DNA from: Porpolomopsis calyptriformis
Taxonomy: Eukaryota > Basidiomycota > Agaricomycetes > Agaricales > Hygrophoraceae
Assembly: GCA_951640195.1 (NCBI GenBank)
Contig: OX621167.1
Location: 1,302,001 to 1,366,000, forward strand
Length of the DNA stretch: 64,000 bases
Reading direction: 5' to 3'
Below the pieces are notes generated by a model. It worked only from the letters and a program-made list of their open reading frames with translations, ran no database searches and had not been told where the DNA came from. The translations under genes and the position numbers were made by a program. Of the stretch, positions 1-11,030 are shown piece after piece (position 1 is the stretch's first letter; the number at the start of each line of letters is the position of its first letter).

Positions 1-626
1 AAGAGGTCGGTCATAAACTTGGAAACGAATCATGGATCGCCATCATGGATGATGTGTCAAGGGACGCCATGGTCTTGGATAACTCAATCTCAGATGATCT
101 TTGCGAATCCTTCAGAGTTCAATTCAATGTGAGTGGCCTCGAACTTAACAGCCTTGGAGAAGTGATCGACAATGGTGAGGATTGCATTGTAACCCTGACA
201 TTCAGGTATAGGGCCAACGAGATCGACTGTGATTGTATCCCAGGGTCAGGTGGAAGGATTGAAGGGATGCAAAGGGGTCTTTGCAGGTAACTGAGAGGCT
301 TTGGTGTGTTGACACATTTCGCAACCACGAACATAGGTGTTAACATCTCTCTTGATAGTGGGCCACCAGTAATTGCAGTATATGGCTTCAGTGGTCTTGA
401 AGGAGCCATAATGTCTAGAGAGAGGGTTGTCGTGGTATTGGGCAATAATGTCACCACAGAGTAGGATGTCCTTCGAGATGTAGATTCGATCCAGGAAGGT
501 CTTGATGCCATCGTCTTGGTTTTTTCCAATCATCTTTTTGTTTTTCTTGAGAGAGTATGGCTTGTGGTTCTTTGTTTCGATAGGAACCTCGGATTTGTGA
601 GCGGAAATTAGTAGGTTCAATCTCAT
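1..626 (-). pseudogene. Element A integrase N-terminal part (partial, broken)
   Basis: The translation at 246-626 carries an HHCC zinc-binding signature (H at SRHYG, then CEMC) followed by the KTPLHPF stretch typical of gypsy integrases. The catalytic DDE core should lie to the left and is mostly outside the window. The reading frame differs from that of the RT/RNase H part (451-1800), so at least one frameshift lies between them. Confidence 0.75.
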
Positions 627-1853
627 GTTGGACCTGACAGAGATCTACAATAGGGTGATCGGGAGAAGGGAAAAGATTATTGGGGAGTAAAATAATGTCA
701 TCATTGTCATTCACCCCCCTCTCAAAACCTGGTTGTCTCGACAGGATATTGGCCTTGGAGTTGGCCTTGCCAGCGATGTGGTGAAGAGTGAAGTGGTAGT
801 CCTGAAGCTCCGTGAGCCATCTAGCTTGACGCCTGTTCAGCTTTTGGGGTAGCTTGAAGTATTGGAGGTTGGCGTGATCCGTCCAAACCTCAAAAACTTG
901 TTTAGCAGACAGCAGCCATTTCCTGAACTCTTGGAATGCAGTCATAATTGCGAGTAACTTGCAGTCGTAAATTTGATAGTTTTGTTCCATGGGTGTAAAC
1001 GACTTGGAGATATAGGCAATGGGCTTCCAGATATTGTTTTGTTTTTGTGATAGTACAGCACCCAAAGCATAGTCAGAAGCATCAGTTTCCACACAGAGTA
1101 AGTCATCATCATTAGTGATAGATAGAACAGGGGAAGTGGTAATGATTGTTTTCAAGATGTTGAAGGCATCTTGGCATTCAGAGGTCCAATCGAAAGGAGC
1201 GTTTCCAGTTAGCACATTAAGGGGGCAGGCAATTCCAGCAAAGTGATGGATAAATTGACAGTAGAAATTGCAAAATCCAAGAAAGGCCTGAACATCGCAC
1301 TTGCATTCTGGGGTTGGCCAGTTGGTGATCCCTTGAACCTTGACAGGGTCCATCTTGATGTGGCCTTCGGACACGATGACACTGAGGTATTCTACCTGGC
1401 ATTGGTCGAAATCGCACTTCTCAGGTTTGAGGTAAAGCTTGTATTCACAAAGTGTGGTCATAACTTCGTAAACATGCTGATGGTGTGTTTCAAGATCCTT
1501 GTCGAAGATGAGGATATCATCTATGTAAACTAAGACATGTCCTTCGACAATTTGGATGTGGAAAATATCATTCATCATGTTTTGAAAGGTAGCAGGCGAG
1601 TTGGTGAGGCCAAAGAATATGACCAGAGGTTCGAATAGGCTGCAATTGGTCCTGAATGCAGCCTTGTGTTCATCTCCTTCCTTGATCCGAACATTGTTGT
1701 ATCCCCAGTGAACATCCAGCTTGGTGAAGTAGCGGGCATTCTGTAGGGTGTTAATCAATTCGTTGATCAGAGGGAGGGGGTATCGATTTTTGACGGTCAT
1801 GTTATTGAGTTTCTGGTAGTCCTAGATAGGGTGTAGTCGACCATCCTTCTTCT
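451..1853 (-). pseudogene. Element A reverse transcriptase / RNase H (broken)
   Basis: The minus-strand reading holds RT motifs NRYPLPLI, FTKLDV.WGYNN, the catalytic YIDD box (LVYIDDILI), the thumb motif FLGFCNFYC and RNase H motifs ETDASDYALG and LQDYHFTLHHIAGKAN. An in-frame stop lies just upstream, where HPI is followed by TAG and then DYQKLNN. The fragment ends at 1853, where LTR element X inserted into the KKK codons of the RT finger region. The other half is at 11788 and beyond. Confidence 0.88.
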
Positions 1854-2056
1854 TGTTAAGAATTACACTGGGAACGTGCACTTCTGATGACAGTCAAGAC
1901 CACTTGACTAAAACGTCATAGTATTGGACTTACCCAATACTGTTGTTCCCAGTATATATACCAGATTACACGTGATTGGCTATGAATCTGCTTGACGTTC
2001 ATGAGAGATGGCCTCAGCGCGCTCGATCTCATGTCTTGAATTTCAGATTCGTGACA
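1854..2056 (-). repeat. Element X 3' LTR (left copy)
   Basis: Starts TGTTAAG and ends GTGACA on the plus strand. It matches 2672-2695 joined to 11600-11782 with few substitutions. On the minus strand it carries a TATATATA box (1952-1960) and the predicted RNA start at 1931-1920. Confidence 0.9.
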
Positions 2057-2671
2057 TTCACCTCCACTTTATGAATGTCCGTCCCAGACATTACCAGGTA
2101 CAGCCAACCCAATAGTGCACAGAGTTGAACTCTATGGTACACATAAGATGCCTATCAGAGGCTGAGGAAACAGCAATACTGGTGGTCCAGCGGTCTACTG
2201 CCATCTCGGCATGATACTTTGGGTGAAACCCATCAGCCTTCACATAATCCTTGATTCGGATTCGGTCCATGATCAATGGCAGAACAAGCCATCTAGGACG
2301 AAACCCAGCTACTGCATTCATAGCAAACTCTGCCGTCAAACAGAGTGACTGATCCTTTTACATCGACGTCATCGACGGTCCACAACATCCTATCTTTAAA
2401 CTCCGGGATGATGGCGATCAAACACGCCTTGGCTTATTTATACTCGAGGTCCTCGAGTCGGAGTTGCAGTAATCAGAGGGACCATGCTCAACAGAGTTAG
2501 GGAGACCTTCAATACTCAGACACGTCTCATTAGAGGTCAGGTAAGCTCTGACCAATCGCCTATGTCCTTTTTGTAACGCAACCACGTGCGCATATCAGAA
2601 TTCTTTTATAGGGACTTTAATTCTGACATGTGAAGGATTCGAACTCTCGACCGCATGTGAAGTCCAATACT
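2057..2671 (-). other. Element X internal region, no recognised gene
   Basis: The only open stretch of note is on the minus strand at about 2091-2339 (82 codons, no ATG at its limit). It has no motif I recognise. Positions 2660-2671 form the PBS and 2057-2073 the polypurine tract. Confidence 0.6.
2660..2671 (-). promoter_or_regulatory. Element X self-complementary primer binding site
   Basis: These 12 nt, directly next to the right LTR, are an exact complement of the predicted RNA start inside the LTR (1920-1931, repeated at 11646-11657). That start lies 29-30 nt after the TATATATA box, the same geometry as in elements A and C/D. Confidence 0.8.
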
Positions 2672-2695
2672 TGTTAAGAATTACACTGGGAATGT

Positions 2696-3305
2696 TGATA
2701 CAACCCCTCCGTCCCCTGAGCACCGTATATTCAACTATATGAATACTAGATGCCTACCAAGTCCTTCGAACACAAACTCGAACCCTCCGAACGCTCCCGA
2801 TAGCTCCTGAAACGTCCCGAACGACTTTGAGAATCATCGAACGCTCCGAACGCGATCAAAGCTTTCCGAACGCGAATGAAAGTTTGTATATCAAAGGGAA
2901 GACACTATTCAAAGGCATCAGTTCTCTTCTATTTCTCCCTTTTTCATTCGATTCCTTCATTCCTATTCACTACTTTCCCCTTAGATCATTAGAGAGGCTC
3001 CCCTTTTATCATATACACTCAAAGGGATCCTTGTACTAGAAGATATATATACTGTATGTTGTAGCTAGTGATCAAACAAGTTAGATATTCGCTTCTCTCT
3101 CGCTCTCGAGTCTAGATCCTCTTTAGATCTTCTAAGACTTCCTCTTTCGACTTTCCGATCCTTCCGATTCCCCGATCGATCTCATTCGCGAACGGTCGAA
3201 GACTCCCTTTCCACGATTATCAATCATAGGCTGAGTCGAGACTCTTTATAGTCATCCTCGCACCTTGTTCTGTGTTCGGTTCTCATACACGAAGCAGACG
3301 CATCA
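2696..3305 (+). repeat. Element B 5' LTR
   Basis: 610 bp. The U3 part (about 2758-2880) repeats the short motif TCCGAACGC several times. A TATATATA stretch lies at about 3043-3052. The 3' copy lacks part of the repeated U3 motif, and the two copies differ mainly by CG versus TG or CA. Confidence 0.88.
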
Positions 3306-3307
3306 TT

Positions 3308-3325
3308 TTGGAGCCCACCGCGAGG
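3308..3325 (+). promoter_or_regulatory. Element B primer binding site (tRNA type)
   Basis: Two or three bases after the LTR comes TGGAGCCCACC, starting with the TGG complement of a tRNA CCA end. The donor tRNA was not identified. Unlike the other four elements, no copy of its complement is found in the LTR. Confidence 0.55.
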
Positions 3326-3563
3326 GCCCACTATTAAATCTTAAAAGATTCCTTCGACTCAGTCCTTCGAACCACCGTTCCCGACGCACAATCGAGTCAC
3401 TCGAAGTACTACCCTACGAGATAGATTCACTCAGAACACTGATCCGACCCAACTGACACTTCCCAACTCTCCAATAAATCGAAATTCAACTTCGATCGAA
3501 AATCCTGATTCGCCCAACGAACCAACCTCTACTATATCACTTTCGTCTTTATCCTCGATTTCT

Positions 3564-5057
3564 ATGACAACAATGACGACTCCACCAACTCTAGTTATGC
3601 CCGCTCGCGGTTACTCGACTGCCCCAAAGTTCAACCCCGAACAACCTTGTGAACTTCGAAGATACTTCCAAGACCTCAGAGGTCTTTTCGCTAATTGTAG
3701 CATCTCTGACGATGATGCTAAGAAGACTTACACCTGCAAGTACGTCGACATCGATACCTCCGAACTCTGGGAATACCAAACGGAGTTCCAAGCCGGGCAT
3801 ACGTTTGATGAATTCGTCGCCGCCATCTATAAGCTATACCCAGGATCGGAAGACGATCGAAAGTGGTCCATCGCCGACATGGACAAGATAGTCAGAGAAC
3901 AGCTTCAACTAGGGATTATGAACACAAATGAACTTGGAGTGTATTTCCGATCGTTCCTTGCGATTACTAAATTCCTGCAATCGAAGAACAGAATCTCCGA
4001 AGCAGAACAAAGTTGCGCCTTCATCCGAGGATTCCAACCTGAACTCTGGACTAGAATCGTCCGACGACTGGAAATCAAGTTCCCCGACCACTTCCCCGAC
4101 GATCCTTACAGGGTAAACAATATCAACGAGGCGGCTCATTTCGTTCTATATGGAACGTCTCCAAACACCTTTCTACCACGCGAAATGATGACTTCGACGA
4201 CGACTACTACCCCTGCCACGAAACAAGAAGACCTCAGCGTCTTCATGGAAAAACTAATGACTACATTGGTCAAAACCCTGGACAATAGAGGTCCCCCAAA
4301 ACGAAACCCACCCCCTCGAACACCACAAACTTTGGAACAACGACCCAACGCTCCTGACCCATTCGAGCTGAAAACCTGCGTTTTCTGTGGAAGTCCCGAT
4401 CACTTCATCGGAAGCTGCCTGACCTGCCGCGAATATATCCAGAACGGTCGATGCAAGAAGAACTTCGAAGGAAGGATCGTACTCCCGAATGACAGGTTCA
4501 TCCCCCAGCAAATGCCGGGAAAAACCTTGAAAGAACGAATGGACGAATGGTACAAGCAAAACCCGACCCCGACCGCTGGAATGATGTATGGAATTTCAGC
4601 AGGTATCCAACGCGATCCAGCGACCGAGACTTACCAACTATCCGCCAACGAACAGATCGCTGCTCTCGAAAAAGAGATTTTCGCGTTAAGGAGCAAGAAG
4701 ACGTTTGATGGAGTAGAGATAGTTCGGCCTCGACGACAAGAACCGGACAAAGAGAAAGCAACCGACAAACCATCGAGTGCTCCGATCGCGACCATCCCGA
4801 CTCAACCCGCTATAACGGAACATCCATTCGCGAAAGCAAAAGAGTCCAACTACGTACCGCCCCACATCCGGAACTTTGGCTCTCCGATGGCGAAAAGAGA
4901 CAGAGACCCCTCGTACCACACTCAAGCGCCGATCCAAGACACCAAGATCGCCTCCAACGTCTATACTCGTTCGATGAAAACCCCTTGCGTCACGCTTTCC
5001 CCCAAAGAGTTGTTATCCCTCTCACCGAAGTCCGATCGAAGGTTCGAGAGGCAGTAA
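3564..5057 (+). CDS. Element B Gag
   Basis: Open frame of 497 codons starting with ATG (a second ATG lies four codons in). The N-terminal half is a retrotransposon capsid-like region (TFDEFVAAIYKLYPG). The middle has a zinc knuckle CVFCGSPDHFIGSC (C-x2-C-x4-H-x4-C) near residue 270, and a coiled-coil-like segment (NEQIAALEKEIFALRSKK) lies near residue 355. The protein should package element RNA. The protease frame overlaps its end in the -1 frame from about 4985; I see no perfect X-XXY-YYZ slippery heptamer in the overlap, so the mode of Pol expression is open. Confidence 0.82.
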   Translation: MTTMTTPPTLVMPARGYSTAPKFNPEQPCELRRYFQDLRGLFANCSISDDDAKKTYTCKYVDIDTSELWEYQTEFQAGHTFDEFVAAIYKLYPGSEDDRKWSIADMDKIVREQLQLGIMNTNELGVYFRSFLAITKFLQSKNRISEAEQSCAFIRGFQPELWTRIVRRLEIKFPDHFPDDPYRVNNINEAAHFVLYGTSPNTFLPREMMTSTTTTTPATKQEDLSVFMEKLMTTLVKTLDNRGPPKRNPPPRTPQTLEQRPNAPDPFELKTCVFCGSPDHFIGSCLTCREYIQNGRCKKNFEGRIVLPNDRFIPQQMPGKTLKERMDEWYKQNPTPTAGMMYGISAGIQRDPATETYQLSANEQIAALEKEIFALRSKKTFDGVEIVRPRRQEPDKEKATDKPSSAPIATIPTQPAITEHPFAKAKESNYVPPHIRNFGSPMAKRDRDPSYHTQAPIQDTKIASNVYTRSMKTPCVTLSPKELLSLSPKSDRRFERQ

Positions 5058-5689
5058 CCCCTAAACGAACACAGCCGCCTAGTCGACCGATCGCGGTCAA
5101 AACTGTCAAAGTGGAAGCGATTCCGAACGACGCCCTGCCTTATTGCGATGACGACGATTGTTCCATTACCGTGCCCGACCCCTACGAATCGTATCTAAAC
5201 ACTCTCTCGTCCGACGAAACCCCTCACACCGTTACTGTCACAAAGGAATCGCATGCCCTCCAATCGATCGTCATGTTGATCGATCATAAAGAAATGATCG
5301 AATGCATCGTCGATCCCGGATCTCAGATAATCGCTATGTCCGAAGCCGTTTGTCACAACCTAGGACTGATCTATGACCCAACTATCCAACTCAACATGCA
5401 ATTGGCCAACGGCGAAATAGACCAATCGTTAGGTCTCGCAAGGAATGTCCCATGTCAGATCGGCGACATAACCCTCTACCTCCAGATCCACGTCATTCGC
5501 GCTCCCGCCAACAATATCCTGCTCGGAAGACCGTTCGACGTTTTAGCTCAAAGCCTCGTCAAGAACTTCGCCGACGAAAACCAGACGATCACCATTTGCA
5601 ATCCGAATAGCAGAAGGACCGTCACGATTCCGACGGTTCCACGAGGACTGCTGAAGCACCGTTCAGATTTTCGCTCATCGAGGATTTGA
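4985..5689 (+). CDS. Element B protease region (start of Pol)
   Basis: This open frame is -1 relative to gag and has no ATG of its own at the left limit, as expected for a Gag-Pol read-through product. A retropepsin-like fold is suggested by VDPGSQIIAMS near residue 110 and by ILLGRPF about 70 residues later. The active site reads D-P-G-S instead of the usual D-[ST]-G. The RT frame follows in yet another frame from about 5686, so an indel probably separates them. Confidence 0.65.
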   Translation: MRHAFPQRVVIPLTEVRSKVREAVTPKRTQPPSRPIAVKTVKVEAIPNDALPYCDDDDCSITVPDPYESYLNTLSSDETPHTVTVTKESHALQSIVMLIDHKEMIECIVDPGSQIIAMSEAVCHNLGLIYDPTIQLNMQLANGEIDQSLGLARNVPCQIGDITLYLQIHVIRAPANNILLGRPFDVLAQSLVKNFADENQTITICNPNSRRTVTIPTVPRGLLKHRSDFRSSRI

Positions 5690-8600
5690 TTCCTGATCAA
5701 GGAGAGATCGCGATAATTCTAGATTACGACCATGCTACGTCTATGCTATCTGTCAATTCCTGTGCGCCTCTATGCGCAACAAATAAAGTTTCAACAGTTT
5801 CCCACGCTTATTTATCTGCTTGTGACCTCCCCGACCTTATCTCTAAATCTCAATCAACTAGCGATTGACCTTCCGTTTCTGACTGTCTCGATCGATCGAT
5901 GGAAATTGCAACCTTCCTCACATCGAAAAAGAAATATAAACCCGTCTCAAAGAAAGTTCGCTCTGTAGTAGCTGAACTCCCCAACAAGTTCCGAATCATT
6001 CAGAAAATCCTTGGCAATCCACTCGCGAATATGCCAACACTCGACCCGAACCCCCCCACGTTTACCCCGACCGAACGATATACGATCGAACGGATGGAGC
6101 TTTTCGATAAAGCTCACCCCGGAGATTTCCTTTGGCCTCAAGAAAGGGCCCTCCTTCACGATTTCATGAGAAAACAAGATCTCGCCTTTGCCTGGAACGA
6201 CTCCAAACGAGGACGTTTCAGATCCGACTTTTTCCCTCCCATCGATCTCCCAGTCATACCACATACGCCCTGGGTACAAAAGAATATTCCGATTCCCCCA
6301 GGGATCTACCACGAAGTATGTAAAGTTATCCAGCGAAAAATCGACACTGGTGTCTACGAACCCTTGAACTCCTCCTACCGATCGCGATGGTTCACCGTTC
6401 TAAAGAAAGGAGGGAAGGAACTTAGAATCGTTCACAGTCTCGAACCACTCAATCAAGTCACGATTCGACATTCAGGAGTGACGCCAATCCCCGAACACTT
6501 GGCCGAACAGTTCGGTGGTCAATCCTGCGGCACTATGTTTGACCTTTACGTCGGATATGACGAACGAGTGATTGCGCCTTCATCTCGCGATTTAACCACG
6601 TTCCAGACACCCTATGGGGCTCATCGACTAGTTACCCTACCCATGGGATGGATGAATTCCGTGCCCGTTTTTCACGACAACGTCACCTATATCCTCCAAC
6701 CAGAGATTCCTGAGTTTACGATCCCTTATATCGACGATATCCCTGTGAAGGGTCCCGCGACTCGATACGTACTCCCCGATGGATCCTACGAAATGATTCC
6801 AGAGAATGACGGAATTCGACGATTCGTATGGGAACACTTCGGGAATCTCAATCGAATAGTTCAGCAAATGAAATACTGCAGTGGAACGATGTCAGGCTAT
6901 AAATCGTTCTTGTGTGCAGAAGAAACCACCGTTCTCGGACACCGATGTACTCACTTAGGACAACTACCCGACGAATCGCGTGTCTCAGTGATCCGAAATT
7001 GGGGTCCCTGTAAAGACCTCTCCGAAGTTCGAGCCTTCCTTGGCACTATTGGCGTCGTTCGGATTTTCATTCGCAACTTCGCGCATCGAGCGAACCACCT
7101 AGTCAAGCTCACTAGGAAAGATATGCCCTTCGAATTCAGTCCCGATCAACTCGCCGCTCAAGAGGACTTAAAACAAGCTCTTCTAGAATCGCCCACTCTA
7201 TGAGTTCTCGATTATACTTCTGACGCTCCCGTCATACTCGCCGTCGACACATCACATATTGCGGTTGGCTTTCACTTGTGCCAATGCGATCCCGATGATC
7301 CGAAGAAACGGTACTATAATCGATTCAGTTCAATCACGTTGAACGATCGAGAAAGACGGTTCTCTCAGCTGAAACTCGAAATCTACAGTCTCTATCGAGC
7401 CTTGCGATCGCTCCAACTCTACCTCATCGGCATGCAGAACCTCATTATAGAAGTCGACACCCGCTATATCAAGGGAATGCTAGCGAACCCAGACATCGCG
7501 CCGCAAGCTAGTATTAACAGATGGATCGTAGCGATCCTAACATTCCATTTTACCTTGGTACACGTCACCGGTTCGAACCACAGTCCCGACGGTCTCTCTC
7601 GACGCCCCCGACAGCCCGATGACCAAGACGATGAAGAACCGATCGATAAAGACTTCGATGATTGGATCGATTGCATCCACGGACTAATGCACCATATCAA
7701 CGATTCGCCTGCGCCCTGAACGAAAACCCTCCGAATGCCCACCTCAGTTTACTCGCAGAGTAAACATTTCAGTGAGGAGGAGGAGGACCCTATCCACCAA
7801 CGTACCGATTCTTACAACATCGTTCCGTGATCGGAAGCAGCTCAGCAAGACGATCGACAACTTCTCCTTGTTCGAAAATGGCTTTCAGATCTCGAACGAC
7901 CAAGCAACATGTCCAACAGCGACTACGCGAGTTTTATACGATACTGCGAAGAGTTCTTTATCGACAACCACCGACTATGGCGAAAGGATAGACAAGGAGC
8001 TCATAAATTAGTCATCGATCCGGATCGCCGATTAGCGATCATGATGGAACTTCACGATCGAACAGGCCACAAGGCTATCTTCGCTACCCGATCGATCATT
8101 TCTGAATGCTTCTGGTGGCCCCATATAGCCCCTGACATAGTCTGGTTCATTCAGACATGTCATACCTGTCAGGTTCGCCAAACCACGCAAGCCCTCGTTC
8201 CTCCGACCGTCTCCACACCAGCTCCCCTATTCGCCAAAATCTACGTCGACACGATGCACATGCCCCGATCCGGTCCATTTTGATATATCGTTCAAGGGCG
8301 ATGCTCCCTCACCCACTATCCCAAATTTCGAATGCTTCGTTCGGAAACAGCGAAATCGATTGGCGAATGGATCTTCGAGGATATAATCTGTCGATGGGGC
8401 TCTCTTTGAGAAATCGTCACGGACAACGGAACAGCCTTCCTAGGAGCCATAGATCACCTCGCCAAGCACTATCGAATCAACCACATTCGCATCAGCAGAT
8501 ACAACTCTCGCGCAAATGGAATAGTCGAACGATCTCACTTCGACGTGCGACAATCGCTATTCAAAGCCGTCGATGGCGATCAGATGCAATGGTTGATCGG

Positions 8601-9210
8601 AGCCTACTCCGTATTCTGGGCTGAGCACGTCACTACCCGAAAGCGATTGGGATGCTCACCCTACTTCGCCGTCACTGGATCTCAGCCATTGCTTCCTCTA
8701 GATATCTCCGAAGCGACATATCTCCTTCCCGCTCCAGATTCAGTTCTCTCAACGACTGATCTAATATCGCAACGCGCGATCGCCCTACAAAAATGAGACG
8801 CTGACTTAGAGCAACTTCGATCGAAGGTTCTTGCTGCTCGCCTACGATCCGCCGTTCGATTCGAGAAGAAACACGAGAAGACCATTCGTGACTACGATTT
8901 CAAGACTGGCGATCTCATACTCATTCGGAACACGAAAATCGAGAAGTCTCTCAATCGGAAGATGCATCCGCGATACCTAGGACCCCTAGTCGTGATATCC
9001 CGAAACCTAGGAAAAGCTTATATCATCGCAGAGCTTGACGGATCTGTCTTACATCACCCGATCGCTGCATTTAGAGTCATCCCATACTTCGCTCGAAGAT
9101 CGATCGCAATTCCCGAACGATTCCTCGACATATCGACTTCACAACTTAGAGAGATGGAATGTTCGCTAGCTAGCGAACCACTCGATAGCGTTGCAATCGA
9201 GGACTTGTAA
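5686..9210 (+). pseudogene. Element B Pol: RT, RNase H, integrase (one frame, seven TGA stops)
   Basis: A single frame runs from 5686 to 9210. The RT core has the catalytic IPYIDDIPV box (about 6721-6750). RNase H includes LDYTSDAPVILAVDTS and HVTGSNHSPDGLSRRP. Integrase has HHCC residues (HDRTGHKA and CHTCQ) and the core motifs YVDTMH, IVTDNG and SRANGIVERSH (D, D, E). In-frame stops are at 5866, 7201, 7717, 7828, 8281, 8407 and 8794; every one is TGA. All domains are otherwise aligned and complete, so the decay is almost purely point mutation. Confidence 0.82.
7763..7782 (+). promoter_or_regulatory. Element B internal second polypurine tract
   Basis: aacatttcagtgaggaggag occurs here and again, identical, at 11010-11029 directly before the 3' LTR. 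It lies in the pol frame between RNase H and integrase (coding KHFSEEEEDP). This is the position in which a central PPT would start a second plus strand. Confidence 0.6.
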
Positions 9211-9404
9211 CCTGCCGTAACACATCGCTACGCACTTTTTTCATTCCAAAGTCTTTCTTTCATTTTTTTTAGACACAGAAATACAAAATTTATAAGAAAA
9301 AGACTAAAGGCTACAAATTATTCAAGACAAGTCTACAGATTCTCTAAGACCATCTCCTCTTCCCTCTCTTCTAAACCCCTCAAAATCTCTTCGAGAACAA
9401 CGAT

Positions 9405-10863
9405 TCACGCCTTTACGCGCGCTTTCTCCTCCGCGATCGCCACCAAAACCTCTCGCGATTTCTCTTCATCGACCACCTTCCCCTTCCCCTTCCCTTTCCG
9501 ACCCGCGACCAGCCGCGTCGTTTCCTTCAAGCCTTCGCCCACCGTCTCCTCCTCGAAAGGTGGCGTCTCGTCGATATAGACTACTGGACCTATAGAAAGA
9601 GGAGATTAGAATAAAGAAAACAAAAGAAAAAGAAGCACTTACGAGAAACGGCCCTTGCCGACTTTCGAACCCCCTTCTTCGACTCTTCCGCTGTCGCCGA
9701 CTTGGTCGCGCCCTTCGCTGTCACCTTGGGCCGCGGCTTGAACTTTTTCCCTAGCCGGGTTTCCTCCTTCCAATAGCAGCCGCGCTTATCCGTTACGCAC
9801 TTGATGCATAACGGATCCGCGGGGCCGATCTCACACTCCGCACCCACCTTCTCGCAAAAATCACACTGTGAAATAAAGAAGTCCGTTAGTAAAAACAAAA
9901 ATAAGAGAAAGAAAGAGACTTACTTTGCCCTCGACCAGGCGCAAAGCCTCTTCTACCGCCTTTCGCTTGCGGTACTCCCGCGTCGTGATCGCAGGGAGCG
10001 ACTGTCCCTTCGCTGCCATCCTCTCCCGATGCGCCGCCTTCGACCGCTCGACCAGTTCTTCTGCAGTCAGCGATTGCGCTGCTGCCGCCGATTCGTCTTC
10101 GTCAACCGAGGGCTGGTGCCCGTCCTCCGTCGTTTCCGTCGTCCCCCCCGTCGTGTCTGCCGACACCTCCGCTGCCTTCGTCCCACTCTCGCCCGCCGCC
10201 TTTTCTGTTTCTCGATGGAATTCCTCCTCGTCGATCTTCCCGTCCATAAGCGACTGGAGGAGCCTCTCGTAGGCTTCCTCCATCTGCTTCCGATCCTCCG
10301 CGTCCCGTTCCTCCCATTCTTGTTCTTCTCGCTCCTCTCGCTCCTGCTTCTCTCGTACCTCTCGCTCCGCCCTCTTGACCCGCTCGCGCTCCTCTCATTC
10401 CTCGCGCTCGACCCTCTCTCGTTCCTCCCGCGCAGACGTCTCCGCCCTCTCCTTCACCTCGCGTTCCTCTTCCGCCCTTCGCTCTCGCTCGACCCTCTCC
10501 GCCTCCACTTTCTCCTCGGCCTCGCGACGTACCACCTCTGCCAACCTTGGCATCAGCAGCTCCCCCGCCCATTCCAACCACTCTCGCTCTTCGAAAGCGT
10601 CGAAGGTCTCGCGGGCCTCTTTTTGCCACGTGACGACCTCGTCGTCCATTGATGTTTGCTTCAGGGCCTTTACGACCCGATTATATGCGATCTAAAAGAT
10701 GGATTAGCGGAAGAAAACGATTAGAAAAACAAAAACTCACCAGTAACTTGCAAAACTGTTGCCCCCAGATTTTGTAATCTTCGGGTTCGGCAACCCCATC
10801 CGGAAGCAACCTCATTTGGTCGCAAATCTTCTGTTTCGCGATATTGATAATGTTCTGCGTCAT
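9405..10863 (-). CDS. Antisense four-exon gene inside element B (Zn2Cys6-like cluster protein)
   Basis: Spliced minus-strand reading: 10741-10863, 9924-10691, 9643-9865, 9405-9589. The three introns are 49, 58 and 53 nt with GT..AG ends and matching phases; the product is 432 codons. The first ATG is 10863, but open reading extends to 10974. The N-terminal third is followed by a long charged Glu/Arg coiled coil (EEKVEAERVERERRAEEE). A cysteine cluster opens exon 3 (CDFCEKVGAEC .. CIKCVTDKRGC) with spacing C-x2-C-x6-C-x8-C-x2-C-x6-C, the spacing of fungal Zn2Cys6 domains but without their usual basic residues. A Lys/Gly-rich C-terminus follows. One in-frame TGA (10395-10397) breaks this copy. 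A TATAAG-like box at about 10960-10953 lies upstream. The function is unknown; the position suggests an element-encoded antisense regulator or a captured host gene. Confidence 0.72.
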
Positions 10864-11009
10864 TTTTAAACGGCTTGTCACAGTTTTCTTGGCGTTGTGG
10901 TACGCAGTTCGAAGATGGTCGTGTCTAAAGATGAATGTGACACAGTTGTCACACTTATAAACGTGCCTCGGCAACTACCGGCAAATCACGTGATTGACTG
11001 AGGACAGTC

Positions 11010-11030
11010 AACATTTCAGTGAGGAGGAGA
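11010..11030 (+). promoter_or_regulatory. Element B 3' polypurine tract
   Basis: The purine-rich run GTGAGGAGGAGA directly abuts the 3' LTR (TGATAC at 11031), the normal place for plus-strand priming. Confidence 0.75.

Noticed and set aside
1217..1533. Open frames on both strands overlapping the element A RT.
   Set aside because: They are shadows of the RT/RNase H reading with no motifs.
2610..2670. tRNA-like stretch (TTCGAAC with flanking bases) in element X.
   Set aside because: The T-stem has a mismatch and no acceptor or D arm could be paired; the part next to the LTR is fully explained as the self-complementary PBS.
5000..5006. CCCCAAA as a -1 slippery site between gag and pro of element B.
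   Set aside because: It does not fit X-XXY-YYZ in the gag phase.
9801..10652. Long plus-strand open frames of 283 and 115 codons in element B.
   Set aside because: They are reverse-strand shadows of the antisense gene: Arg/Leu/Ser-rich with no motifs, while the minus strand gives phased introns and a Cys cluster.
10681..10974. Start of the antisense gene at 10974.
   Set aside because: The codon there is TTG; the first ATG is 10863, and an AG acceptor-like CTTTAG at about 10931 suggests that the open stretch before it is untranslated or intronic.
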